From the NCBI GenBank assembly GCA_044463945.1, contig JBIQLW010000019.1, positions 13,740 through 77,739 of the forward strand: a stretch of 64,000 nt of DNA. Reading direction: 5' to 3'. The number at the start of each line of letters is the position of its first letter. Positions within the stretch are counted from its first letter, which is position 1. Under the pieces are notes generated by a model. It had not been told where the DNA came from. It saw only the letters and a program-made list of their open reading frames with translations, and did not search any database. Made by a program: the position numbers and the translations under genes. Of the stretch, positions 18,295-25,209 are shown piece after piece. This stretch comes from 62-47 sp044463945. Lineage in GTDB: Bacteria > Pseudomonadota > Alphaproteobacteria > Rhizobiales > Xanthobacteraceae.

Positions 18295-19077
18295 ATGACC
18301 CCCGCCGACTGGTCGATCGTCAACCGCGTTCCCGTGTTCCGCTCGATGGGCGAGGCGCTGAGCCATCGCATCGTCCGCAACTATGCGCGCGGCGAGTTGC
18401 TGTTTCAGCAGGGTGATCCGGCGACCTGCTGCTTCCTGGTGCTCGACGGCTGGGTCAAGCTCTACCGGCAGACGGCGGACGGCGACGAGGTGGTGGTGTC
18501 GCTGTTCACCGCCGGCGAAAGCTTCGCCGAAGCGATGATGTTTCGCGGCGGCCGCTACCCTGCGACGGCGGAGGCGGTGACCTCGGTGCGGCTCCTGCAC
18601 ATCGACGGCCAGTTGCTGCGCGACGCCATCCTGCGCGATCCGCAGCTTTCGTTCGACATGCTGGCGGCATCGTCGCTGCACCTGCGGCGGCTGGTCGAGC
18701 AGGTCGAGCAGTTGAAAGCGCAATCGGCGCCCAAGCGCATCGCCAGCTTCCTGCTCTCGCTCACCGCCGCCCGTCGCGGCCCGGCGCGGATCGAACTGCC
18801 TTACGAGAAGCTGCTGATCGCCAACCGCCTCGGCATGAAGCCCGAGAGCTTTTCGCGGGCGCTGCGGCAGCTTCGCGCCGTCGGCGTCTTCGTCGAGCGC
18901 GAGTTCGTTCGCATCGATGACGTCGGCCGCCTATCCGGCTTTGTCGAAGGCGGCGAGCCGGACGGCGTGCCGTGCCCGATGATCCGCACCCCGGCGCAAT
19001 GCGGCAGCTTCGGCGCCGGCTGCATCGAGGCCGCCTATCGCGCGCCGCTGCGCGCCCCGCGCCGCTCGCGCGCGTGA
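18295..19077 (+). CDS. Crp/Fnr-family regulator (DNR/NnrR-like position)
   Basis: The 260-residue protein has an N-terminal cyclic-nucleotide-binding-like barrel (ARGELLFQQGDPATCCFLVLDGWVKLY), a long dimer helix, and a C-terminal winged helix. Its recognition helix contains ESFSR, the E-x-x-S-R pattern that reads TTGA half sites. It lacks the N-terminal cysteine cluster of oxygen-sensing FNR. It lies just after an operon with an NO-reductase-like subunit I, so an NO-responsive DNR/NnrR-type role is plausible. The start at 18295 is preferred because an upstream ATG-like start would place the box at 18221 across the coding boundary. The C-terminal tail of about 50 residues, with two cysteines, is longer than usual. 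Confidence 0.82.
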   Translation: MTPADWSIVNRVPVFRSMGEALSHRIVRNYARGELLFQQGDPATCCFLVLDGWVKLYRQTADGDEVVVSLFTAGESFAEAMMFRGGRYPATAEAVTSVRLLHIDGQLLRDAILRDPQLSFDMLAASSLHLRRLVEQVEQLKAQSAPKRIASFLLSLTAARRGPARIELPYEKLLIANRLGMKPESFSRALRQLRAVGVFVEREFVRIDDVGRLSGFVEGGEPDGVPCPMIRTPAQCGSFGAGCIEAAYRAPLRAPRRSRA

Positions 19078-19094
19078 CAGGCGGGAAGTCCCTC

Positions 19095-19229
19095 GTGTCC
19101 CGGATGCGATGCGGCGCAAGCGTCAGCGCCGTGCCGCTTCGCTGATCCGGGACCGTTACGCAGGATGCCGTTGGTACGGTCCCGGTTCTGCGGCGCAGCG
19201 TTACACGCCGCACCGCGCCCGGGACACGG
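19095..19229. repeat. dispersed repeat, family C (copy 1)
   Basis: A GTGTCCCGGATGCG...CGCGCCCGGGACAC element has internal inverted repeats (GCGGCGCAAGCG, and GGACCG pairing with CGGTCC). A copy of high identity lies at 52796-52926. It separates the convergent Crp/Fnr and fixJ genes. Confidence 0.75.
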
Positions 19230-19264
19230 ACCGGTTGTTTATCTTCGCGAGAACGATGCCCCGT

Positions 19265-19888
19265 TCAGGCTTGATCCTTCAGCGCGCCGCCGCGCAGCGC
19301 CAGCCGGATCAGTTCGGACAGGCTGTGCGCCTGCATCTTGGTCATGACGTTGGCGCGATAGACCTCGATGGTCCGCGGGCTGATGTCGTGCTCGCGCGCG
19401 ATCTGCTTGTTGGAGAGGCCGGCGATCAACCCGTCCATCACCTGCCGCTCGCGCGGGCTGAGGCTGGCCAGCCGCGCGGCGATGTCCTGCGCGGCCGCCT
19501 CGCTGCGCAGCCGGTCGTCGGCCTGCCTGAGCGCGGTGTCGATGGTCCCGATCAGGCGCTCGTCCTCGAACGGCTTTTCGACGAAATCGAACGCGCCGAG
19601 CTTCATCGCCTCGACCGCCAGCGGAATGTCGCCGTGGCCGGTCATGATGATGACCGGAAGCGTCGAGGCTTCGTTGCGAAGGCGGCGCAGCAGCGTCATG
19701 CCGTCGATGCCCGGCATCCGCACGTCCGACACCACGCAGCCGAAGGGCAGCGTCGCATGAACGTCGAGGAAGCTCGCGGCGCTGTCGAACAGCGCGACGT
19801 CGAAGCCCGCCGCGCCGAGCAGGAAGTCGAGCGAATCCCGCATCGCGGGATCGTCGTCGATGACGTAGACGCTGGCGTTACGCGACAT
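19265..19888 (-). CDS. fixJ: FixJ-type response regulator
   Basis: This 207-residue regulator has a receiver domain (DDD at 11-13, phospho-acceptor D55 in SDVRMPG, K in EKPFEDE) and a C-terminal LuxR-type helix-turn-helix (LSPRERQVMDGLIAGLSNKQIA, ISPRTIEVYRANVMTKM). It is phosphorylated by the FixL kinase, whose gene overlaps its start by 11 bases. In rhizobia FixJ~P activates fixK genes under low oxygen, and two Crp/Fnr genes of that kind lie at 18295 and 32931. The FixJ identity is supported by the heme-PAS features of its partner kinase. Confidence 0.88.
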   Translation of the reverse strand: MSRNASVYVIDDDPAMRDSLDFLLGAAGFDVALFDSAASFLDVHATLPFGCVVSDVRMPGIDGMTLLRRLRNEASTLPVIIMTGHGDIPLAVEAMKLGAFDFVEKPFEDERLIGTIDTALRQADDRLRSEAAAQDIAARLASLSPRERQVMDGLIAGLSNKQIAREHDISPRTIEVYRANVMTKMQAHSLSELIRLALRGGALKDQA

Positions 19889-21437
19889 CCGGCAGGTCCT
19901 CGTCCGGCGCGGCCGGCAGCGTCAGGTGAAACGTCGCGCCGCCGGCGGCGTTGTTCTCTCCCCACATGCGGCCGCCGTGCGCTTCCACGATCGACCGGCT
20001 GATTGAAAGCCCGACCCCCATGCCTGTGTCCTTGGTGGTGAAGAAAGTCTGAAACAGGTTGGCGAGCGCCACCTCGCTGAACCCGTGGCCGGTGTCCATC
20101 ACCGACAGCGCGACCGTGTCGTCGGCGGCGCGCGCGCTGGACACGATCAGTTCGCGCCGCGCTACGCCCGCCATCGCCTCCAGCGCGTTGCGGAACAGGT
20201 TGACCAGAACCTGCTGGATCTGCACCCGGTCGACCAGCACGCGGTCACACGTCGGATCGAGTTCGGAGCGCAGCATCACGTTCTGCTCGCGCGCGCCGGA
20301 CAACCCCAGCGCGCCGGCTTCCTCGACCAGCCTGGCGAGGCTTTCGACGCGCTTTTCGGACTCGCGCCGGCTGACGAAATCCCGCAGGCGGCGAATGATC
20401 TGGCCGGCGCGCAGCGCCTGCTCGGCGGCGCGATCCAGCGCCATCCCGACGCGGGCGGCATTGGGATCGGGGCTTGTCTCAAGCAGGCGGCGCGATCCCT
20501 TCATGTAGTTGCTGATGGCGGCGAGCGGCTGGTTGAGTTCGTGGGCCAGCGCCGAGGCCATCTCGCCCATGGCGCTCAGCCGCGAGACGTGGATCAGCTC
20601 CGATTGCAGTTCCTGAAGTTTTGCCTGGGTCTGCTGGTGCTCGGTGAGGTCGCGCACGAAGCCGGTGAAATGCCGCTCGCCGCCGGCGGTCATCTCGCCG
20701 ACCGACAGGTGCATGGGAAAGGTCGAGCCGTCGCGGCGCTTTCCAGTGACGATGCGGCCGATGCCGATGATGTGGCGTTCGCCGGTGGATTTGTAGCGCT
20801 CAAGGTAGCCGTCGTGCCGGCTGCGGTCCGGCTCCGGCATGAGAATGCTGACGTTCTGCCCGACCGCCTCGGCTTCGGAGAAGCCGAACAGCCGCTGGGC
20901 GGCGGAGCTGAAGCGCTGGATGATGCCGTGGTCGTCGATCACGATCATCGCGTCCGGAACGGTATCGAGGATCGAATGGAGATGGCCCTCGCGTGCGCGC
21001 AACGCCTCCTCCAACTGCTTCTGATCGTCGATATCGAGCACCGCGCCGCATACGCGGACGGGCGTGCCGTCCTCGTTCCTGACCAGGCCGCCGCGGGCGC
21101 GCACCCAGCGGCTTTTTCCGGACGTCTTGCGCAGCCGGTACTGAAGATCGAATCTAGCGCCTGTCTCGACGGTCCGTTGCAGCGCGGCCCGCGTGCGCTC
21201 CTGATCGTCGGGGTCGAGCCGCGACAGGAAAAGATCCAACGTCACCGCGGCGTCGGGCGCGACGCCGAACAACTGCCGCGCCGCGTTGGACCAGAACAAC
21301 TCCCCGGTGGCGAGCGCAAGGTCCCAGATGCCGATGCCCGATCCGTCGATGCCGCGTTGCAGATCGCGGTCGAGAAACAGCCCGCTCAACGCGGTTGAGC
21401 CGTCGTCGATCTCGGCGGTGGTGTTTCGGTGAGGCAT
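19878..21437 (-). CDS. fixL: oxygen-sensing histidine kinase FixL
   Basis: This 519-residue soluble kinase has two PAS domains (about 25-140 and 145-265), a His-phosphorylation helix (H299 in ALAHELNQPL) and a HATPase domain (NLFRNALEAM; DTGHGFSE; MGVGLSISRSIVEAHGG). The second PAS keeps the heme pocket: H208 in RSRHDGYL as proximal ligand and R228 in GIGRIV on the distal side. They are 20 residues apart, as H200 and R220 are in the Bradyrhizobium protein. Deoxy-heme is expected to switch the kinase on. No transmembrane helices are seen, as in B. japonicum FixL. The start at 21437 (MPHRN) is preferred. The kinase overlaps fixJ downstream. Confidence 0.93.
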   Translation of the reverse strand: MPHRNTTAEIDDGSTALSGLFLDRDLQRGIDGSGIGIWDLALATGELFWSNAARQLFGVAPDAAVTLDLFLSRLDPDDQERTRAALQRTVETGARFDLQYRLRKTSGKSRWVRARGGLVRNEDGTPVRVCGAVLDIDDQKQLEEALRAREGHLHSILDTVPDAMIVIDDHGIIQRFSSAAQRLFGFSEAEAVGQNVSILMPEPDRSRHDGYLERYKSTGERHIIGIGRIVTGKRRDGSTFPMHLSVGEMTAGGERHFTGFVRDLTEHQQTQAKLQELQSELIHVSRLSAMGEMASALAHELNQPLAAISNYMKGSRRLLETSPDPNAARVGMALDRAAEQALRAGQIIRRLRDFVSRRESEKRVESLARLVEEAGALGLSGAREQNVMLRSELDPTCDRVLVDRVQIQQVLVNLFRNALEAMAGVARRELIVSSARAADDTVALSVMDTGHGFSEVALANLFQTFFTTKDTGMGVGLSISRSIVEAHGGRMWGENNAAGGATFHLTLPAAPDEDLPDVA

Positions 21438-21576
21438 CGCGTCATGGGTCCGCAGGCTTCGAAGACACATTCTCACTTGCCCGTCGCGGTCAGCATATCG
21501 CCGGAGGGGCGGGCGGACCAGAGCGGCAGCGGGGGACGATCGGTCGCGGGCGAGGGGCCGCCGTTGCCATCCCGCG

Positions 21577-22020
21577 TCAGGCGGTCTGGAGATGGCCGCG
21601 CGCCCATTCGACGATCTGATGGACGTTCATCGCGCCGGAGACGCGGTCTTGCTCGCGGCCGTCGCGAAACAGGATCATGGTCGGGATACCGCGAATGCCG
21701 AGCCGCGCCGCGACATCGGGCTCGGCGTCGGAGTTGAGCTTGATGAGCCGCATCTCGGGTTCGAGCTGCACCGCCGCGGCCGCGTAGGCCGGCGCCATCA
21801 TCCGGCACGGCCCGCACCACGGCGCCCAGACATCGACCAGCACCGGAACGCCGCTGCGCGCGATCTGCCGCGCATACATCGCGGCGTCGGCATCGACCGG
21901 ATGGCCGTCGAACAGCGCCGCCTTGCAGACGCCGCAGCGCGCGGCGCTGGGGTCGCGGCCGCCGGCCACCCGGTTCACCGCCGCGCAATGCGGGCAGACG
22001 ATGTTGCGATCTGCGGTCAT
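21577..22020 (-). CDS. trxC: thioredoxin 2 (TrxC) with N-terminal zinc finger
   Basis: The 147-residue protein starts with a CxxC pair (C9, C12) and a second CxxC (C29, C32) that together bind zinc, then a thioredoxin fold with WCGPC (C69, C72) and the cis-Pro segment GIRGIPTMI. This is the TrxC architecture: a cytosolic disulfide reductase active under oxidative stress and able to reduce persulfides. It lies directly downstream of the ArsR repressor gene in the same direction, which suggests regulation with the sulfide module. An upstream ATG would add 24 unlikely residues. Confidence 0.92.
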   Translation of the reverse strand: MTADRNIVCPHCAAVNRVAGGRDPSAARCGVCKAALFDGHPVDADAAMYARQIARSGVPVLVDVWAPWCGPCRMMAPAYAAAAVQLEPEMRLIKLNSDAEPDVAARLGIRGIPTMILFRDGREQDRVSGAMNVHQIVEWARGHLQTA

Positions 22021-22102
22021 GTCGTCCTTCCTTGTCGTTGCCGGGACATCAGGGCGCTCGCCAGCACATGGTTCGCCGGGCGCGCCGTTCAACGCCGGGG
22101 GT

Positions 22103-22435
22103 TCATTTCCTTGGCTTCCCGCGCGACGGTTTGCGGCCGCCGGCCGTGCAGAACGCCGCGTGCAGCGCGCCGACGATGGTCAGGATCTCCGGCCGGGTGA
22201 TGGAATAATACACCGTAGTGCCCTCGCGGCGGGCCTCGACCAGCCCGTCCGAACGCAGCCGCATCAGTTGCTGCGACATCGGCACCTGCTCGATGTCGAG
22301 CTGCTGGCGCAGTTCGGCCACCGACTTCTCGCCGTCCACCAGCGCGCACAGCACCAGAAGGCGCTGCGGGTGGGACAGGCTGCGCATCAGCGTCGCGGCC
22401 GACTCGGCGGCCGGAATCATTTCTCTTACATTCAT
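22103..22435 (-). CDS. ArsR-family repressor, SqrR/BigR-like persulfide sensor
   Basis: The 110-residue protein is a small winged-helix dimer (SLSHPQRLLVLCALVDGEKSV; PMSQQLMRLRSDGLVEARREG as recognition and wing region). It has only two cysteines, C30 and C96, 66 residues apart. That spacing equals C41 and C107 of Rhodobacter SqrR, which form a tetrasulfide bridge with reactive sulfur species. It is divergent from the sulfide:quinone oxidoreductase gene and upstream of trxC, the expected context for sulfide-responsive derepression. The start at 22435 is preferred because a start at 22495 would place both the AT-rich operator and a FixK box inside the gene. Confidence 0.88.
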   Translation of the reverse strand: MNVREMIPAAESAATLMRSLSHPQRLLVLCALVDGEKSVAELRQQLDIEQVPMSQQLMRLRSDGLVEARREGTTVYYSITRPEILTIVGALHAAFCTAGGRKPSRGKPRK

Positions 22436-22461
22436 AGTCTTGAATTTATAATATTTGAATG
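22436..22461. promoter_or_regulatory. AT-rich candidate operator for the ArsR-family repressor
   Basis: TTGAATTTATAATATTTGAA stands out as about 90% AT in a very GC-rich genome, directly in front of the repressor start and about 145 bases before the sqr start. BigR/SqrR operators are AT-rich imperfect palindromes in this position. The precise contacts are unknown. Confidence 0.5.
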
Positions 22462-22481
22462 CTACGTACAAGCCCGGAACC

Positions 22482-22495
22482 TTGAGAAGGCTCAA
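22482..22495. promoter_or_regulatory. FixK/Fnr box between arsR-type gene and sqr
   Basis: TTGAGAAGGCTCAA is the core of a perfect 16-base palindrome (C on the left, G on the right). It lies 47 bases before the repressor start and 108 bases before sqr. It matches TTGA-N6-TCAA. Confidence 0.6.
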
Positions 22496-22602
22496 GCGGT
22501 CCGCGGCGAGCGGTCCCTACAGTCATAAGGTCCCGGTTTGGAGAAGCAAGACGCCAACGCCGCCGGCGGACACCGGCGGCAACCTCGAACGGAGGGAATG
22601 CC

Positions 22603-23895
22603 ATGTCTCATATCGTGGTTCTCGGCGCCGGTCTGGGTGGCCTTCTCATGGCCTATGAGATGAAGGCCCGGATGCGGCGCGACGACCGCCTGACCGTCGT
22701 CAGTCTCGGCTCGACCTATTCCTTTGTGCCCTCGAATCCGTGGGTCGCCGTCGGCTGGCGGCAACCTGACGACATCGCCGTCGATCTCGCGCCGGTGCTG
22801 AAGGCGCGCGACATCGCCTTGCGGCCGGAGGGCGCCAAGCGCGTCCATCCGAACGACAACCGCATCGAACTCAACGACGGTTCGATGATCGACTACGACT
22901 ATCTGATCGTCGCCACCGGGCCGGACCTCGCTTTCGACGAAATCCCCGGCTTCGGCCCCGAGGGGCACACCCAGTCGGTGTGCCAGATCGATCATGCCGT
23001 TGCCGCCAAGGCGGCGTTCGACAAGCTCGTCAAGACACCGGGGCCGGTGGTGATCGGCGCGGTGCAGGGCGCGTCCTGCTACGGGCCGGCCTATGAGTTC
23101 GCCTTCATTCTCGACACCGCGCTGCGCAACGCCCGCGTCCGCGACCGGGTGCCGATGACCTTCGTGACCCCTGAGCCTTACATCGGCCATCTCGGGCTCG
23201 ACGGCGTCGGCGACACCAAGGGGCTGATCGAAAGCGCGATGCGCGAGCGTCACATCAAATGGATCACCAACGCCCGCACCACCAGGGTCGAAGCCGGCAA
23301 GCTCAACGTCGAGGAGGTCAATGACGATGGCTCGGTCAAGACCATTCACGAACTGCCGTTCGCGTTCTCGATGCTGCTGCCCGCGTTCCGCGGCGTGCCG
23401 GCGGTCGCCGGCATCGAGGGGCTGACCAATCCGCGCGGCTTCATCGTCATCGACAAGCATCAGCGCAATCCGGCGTTTCCGAACGTCTTCGGCATCGGCG
23501 TGTGCGTCGCCATCCCGCCGGTCGGCAAGACGCCGCTCGCGATCGGCGTGCCGAAAACCGGCTTCATGATCGAATCGATGGCCACCGCCACCGCCGAGAA
23601 CATCGGCGCGCTGCTGAAGGGCGAGACGCCGAAGGCGGTCGCGACCTGGAACGCGGTCTGCCTCGCCGATTTCGGCGACGACGGCATCGCCTTCGTCGCG
23701 CAGCCGCAGATTCCGCCGCGCAACGTCAACTGGTCGTCGCAGGGCTATTGGGTCCATGCCGCCAAGGTCGGCTTCGAGAAATACTTCCTGCGCAAGATCC
23801 GGCAGGGCAAGGCCGAAACCTTCTACGAAAATCTCGTCCTCGACGTGCTCGGCATCAAGAAGCTGAGGGACATCCACATGGAGACGGCCGACTAG
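22603..23895 (+). CDS. sqr: sulfide:quinone oxidoreductase
   Basis: The 430-residue flavoprotein oxidises sulfide to persulfide or polysulfide and reduces quinone at the inner membrane. It shows the FAD motif VVLGAGLGGLLMAYEM, the second FAD segment YLIVATGPDLAF, and FGIGVCVAIPPVGKTP near the flavin. Cysteines C127, C159 and C353 fall at the positions reported as essential in the Rhodobacter capsulatus enzyme. The C-terminal amphipathic region (VHAAKVGFEKYFLRKIR) should bind the membrane. It starts a gene run with DUF2892, an RND pair and DUF302. GGAGGGAATGCC precedes the ATG. Divergent SqrR-like repressor and FixK box suggest dual control. Confidence 0.9.
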   Translation: MSHIVVLGAGLGGLLMAYEMKARMRRDDRLTVVSLGSTYSFVPSNPWVAVGWRQPDDIAVDLAPVLKARDIALRPEGAKRVHPNDNRIELNDGSMIDYDYLIVATGPDLAFDEIPGFGPEGHTQSVCQIDHAVAAKAAFDKLVKTPGPVVIGAVQGASCYGPAYEFAFILDTALRNARVRDRVPMTFVTPEPYIGHLGLDGVGDTKGLIESAMRERHIKWITNARTTRVEAGKLNVEEVNDDGSVKTIHELPFAFSMLLPAFRGVPAVAGIEGLTNPRGFIVIDKHQRNPAFPNVFGIGVCVAIPPVGKTPLAIGVPKTGFMIESMATATAENIGALLKGETPKAVATWNAVCLADFGDDGIAFVAQPQIPPRNVNWSSQGYWVHAAKVGFEKYFLRKIRQGKAETFYENLVLDVLGIKKLRDIHMETAD

Positions 23896-23923
23896 GCCGC
23901 TCCGCAAACCAAAGGAGATGATG

Positions 23924-24127
23924 ATGACGGTCGATCGCGCGGTGATGTTGTTCGCGGGCTTCATGGTTCTGGCCTCGCTGGGGCTGGGTTTCTACGTGTC
24001 GCCCTGGTGGTATCTGCTCACGGCCTTTGTCGGGTTCAACCTGATGCAGGCGTCGATCACCGGCTTCTGTCCGGCGGCGATGATCTTCCGGAGACTCGGC
24101 TGCCCCGCCGGCATGGCGTTCAAATAA
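23924..24127 (+). CDS. DUF2892 (YgaP-like) small membrane protein
   Basis: This protein of about 67 residues has two helices (VMLFAGFMVLASLGLGFY and WYLLTAFVGFNLMQASITGF), followed by CPAAMIFRRLGC. This is the DUF2892 pattern, also found as the membrane part of the rhodanese YgaP. The two cysteines near the C-terminus are conserved in that family. Three ATGs occur in a row (23918, 23921, 23924); the third has the best distance to AAAGGAG. It follows sqr by 28 bases, so a role in handling sulfane sulfur at the membrane is likely, though unproven. Confidence 0.8.
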   Translation: MTVDRAVMLFAGFMVLASLGLGFYVSPWWYLLTAFVGFNLMQASITGFCPAAMIFRRLGCPAGMAFK

Positions 24128-24141
24128 CAACCCGTATCGTG

Positions 24142-25209
24142 ATGATGCGGCGGCCGGGCAAAGCCCCGCCGTCGCTGGTGAAAGCTTCGCGTCTCATGTT
24201 CCGACTGATTTCGCGCGCTGGGGCGGTGATCCTCGTGGTGACGCTGGTTCTCGGCATCGCGGAGGCGTGGGCCGCCGAATTTACCGTCCGGGCGATCACC
24301 ATCCCCGAGATGAAGGCGGTGTTCGGCCAGGTCGAAAGCCGCATCGTGGTGCCGGCGCGCGCCCGCATCGGCGGCTCGGTGCGTGAGCTTCGCGTCACGC
24401 AGGGCGATCAGGTCCGCGAAGGGCAGGCGATCGCCGTTGTCGTCGACGACAAGCTCAAGCTTCAGCTCAACGCCGCCGACGCCAAGATCGAGGCGCTCAA
24501 CTCGCAACTCGACAACGCGCGGATCCAGTTGGACCGGGCGCAGCAGCTTCGCGCCACCGGCACCGGGACGCAGGCCAGCCTCGACCAGGCGCGGATGCAG
24601 TTCGAGGTGGCGACCAATCAGGTCGCCGCCGCCAGGGCCGAGAAGACCGTCATCGAGCAGAGCGCGCGGGAGGGCACCGTGCTGGCGCCTGCGGCGGGCC
24701 GCGTGCTCACCGTGCCGGTGACGCTCGGCTCCGTGGTGATGCCCGGCGAGGATATCGCCCGCATCGCGCCGGGGCCGTATTATCTGCGGTTGTCGCTGCC
24801 GGAGCGCCATGCCGGCGAAATCGTGCAGGGCGCCGACGTGGTGGTCGGCGCGCGCGGGCTGACGAGCGCGCCGGGCGAACTGTCCGCCGCGCATCGCGGC
24901 CGCATCGCCAAGGTCTATCCGGAGATTGCCGACGGGCGCGTGATCGCCGACGTCGAGGTCGATGGCGTCGGCGATTACTTCGTCAACGAGCGGACGCTGG
25001 TGTCGATCCCGGTCGGCAAGCGCACGGTGCTCGCCGTGCCGCCGGCGGCGATCCGCACCACCCACGGCGTCGATTATGTCCGCGTCGTCACCGGCGGCGG
25101 CGCGATGGACGTCGCCGTCATTCTCGGCGAAGCCTTTACCGACAACGGCGCGGGCCGCATCGAAATTCTCACCGGCCTGCGTGACGGCGACCGGATCGTG
25201 CTGCCATGA
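24142..25209 (+). CDS. RND efflux periplasmic adaptor (HlyD/membrane fusion family)
   Basis: The 355-residue adaptor has an N-terminal signal or anchor helix (AGAVILVVTLVLGIAEAWA), then a biotinyl-lipoyl half (GGSVRELRVTQGDQVREGQ). A coiled-coil hairpin (about 100-185) is followed by the second lipoyl half (REGTVLAPAAGRVLTVPV) and beta-barrel. It bridges the RND pump encoded next, with ATGA overlap, to an outer membrane channel not encoded here. The start is uncertain: ATG at 24142 or at 24196 (MFRLISRAG), the latter leaving a normal signal peptide. It lies in the sqr gene run. Confidence 0.88.
   Translation: MMRRPGKAPPSLVKASRLMFRLISRAGAVILVVTLVLGIAEAWAAEFTVRAITIPEMKAVFGQVESRIVVPARARIGGSVRELRVTQGDQVREGQAIAVVVDDKLKLQLNAADAKIEALNSQLDNARIQLDRAQQLRATGTGTQASLDQARMQFEVATNQVAAARAEKTVIEQSAREGTVLAPAAGRVLTVPVTLGSVVMPGEDIARIAPGPYYLRLSLPERHAGEIVQGADVVVGARGLTSAPGELSAAHRGRIAKVYPEIADGRVIADVEVDGVGDYFVNERTLVSIPVGKRTVLAVPPAAIRTTHGVDYVRVVTGGGAMDVAVILGEAFTDNGAGRIEILTGLRDGDRIVLP

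Noticed and set aside
22436..22495. Longer N-terminus of the ArsR-family repressor
   Set aside because: It would be encoded by the AT-rich operator and the FixK box; family members begin near the internal ATG at 22435.
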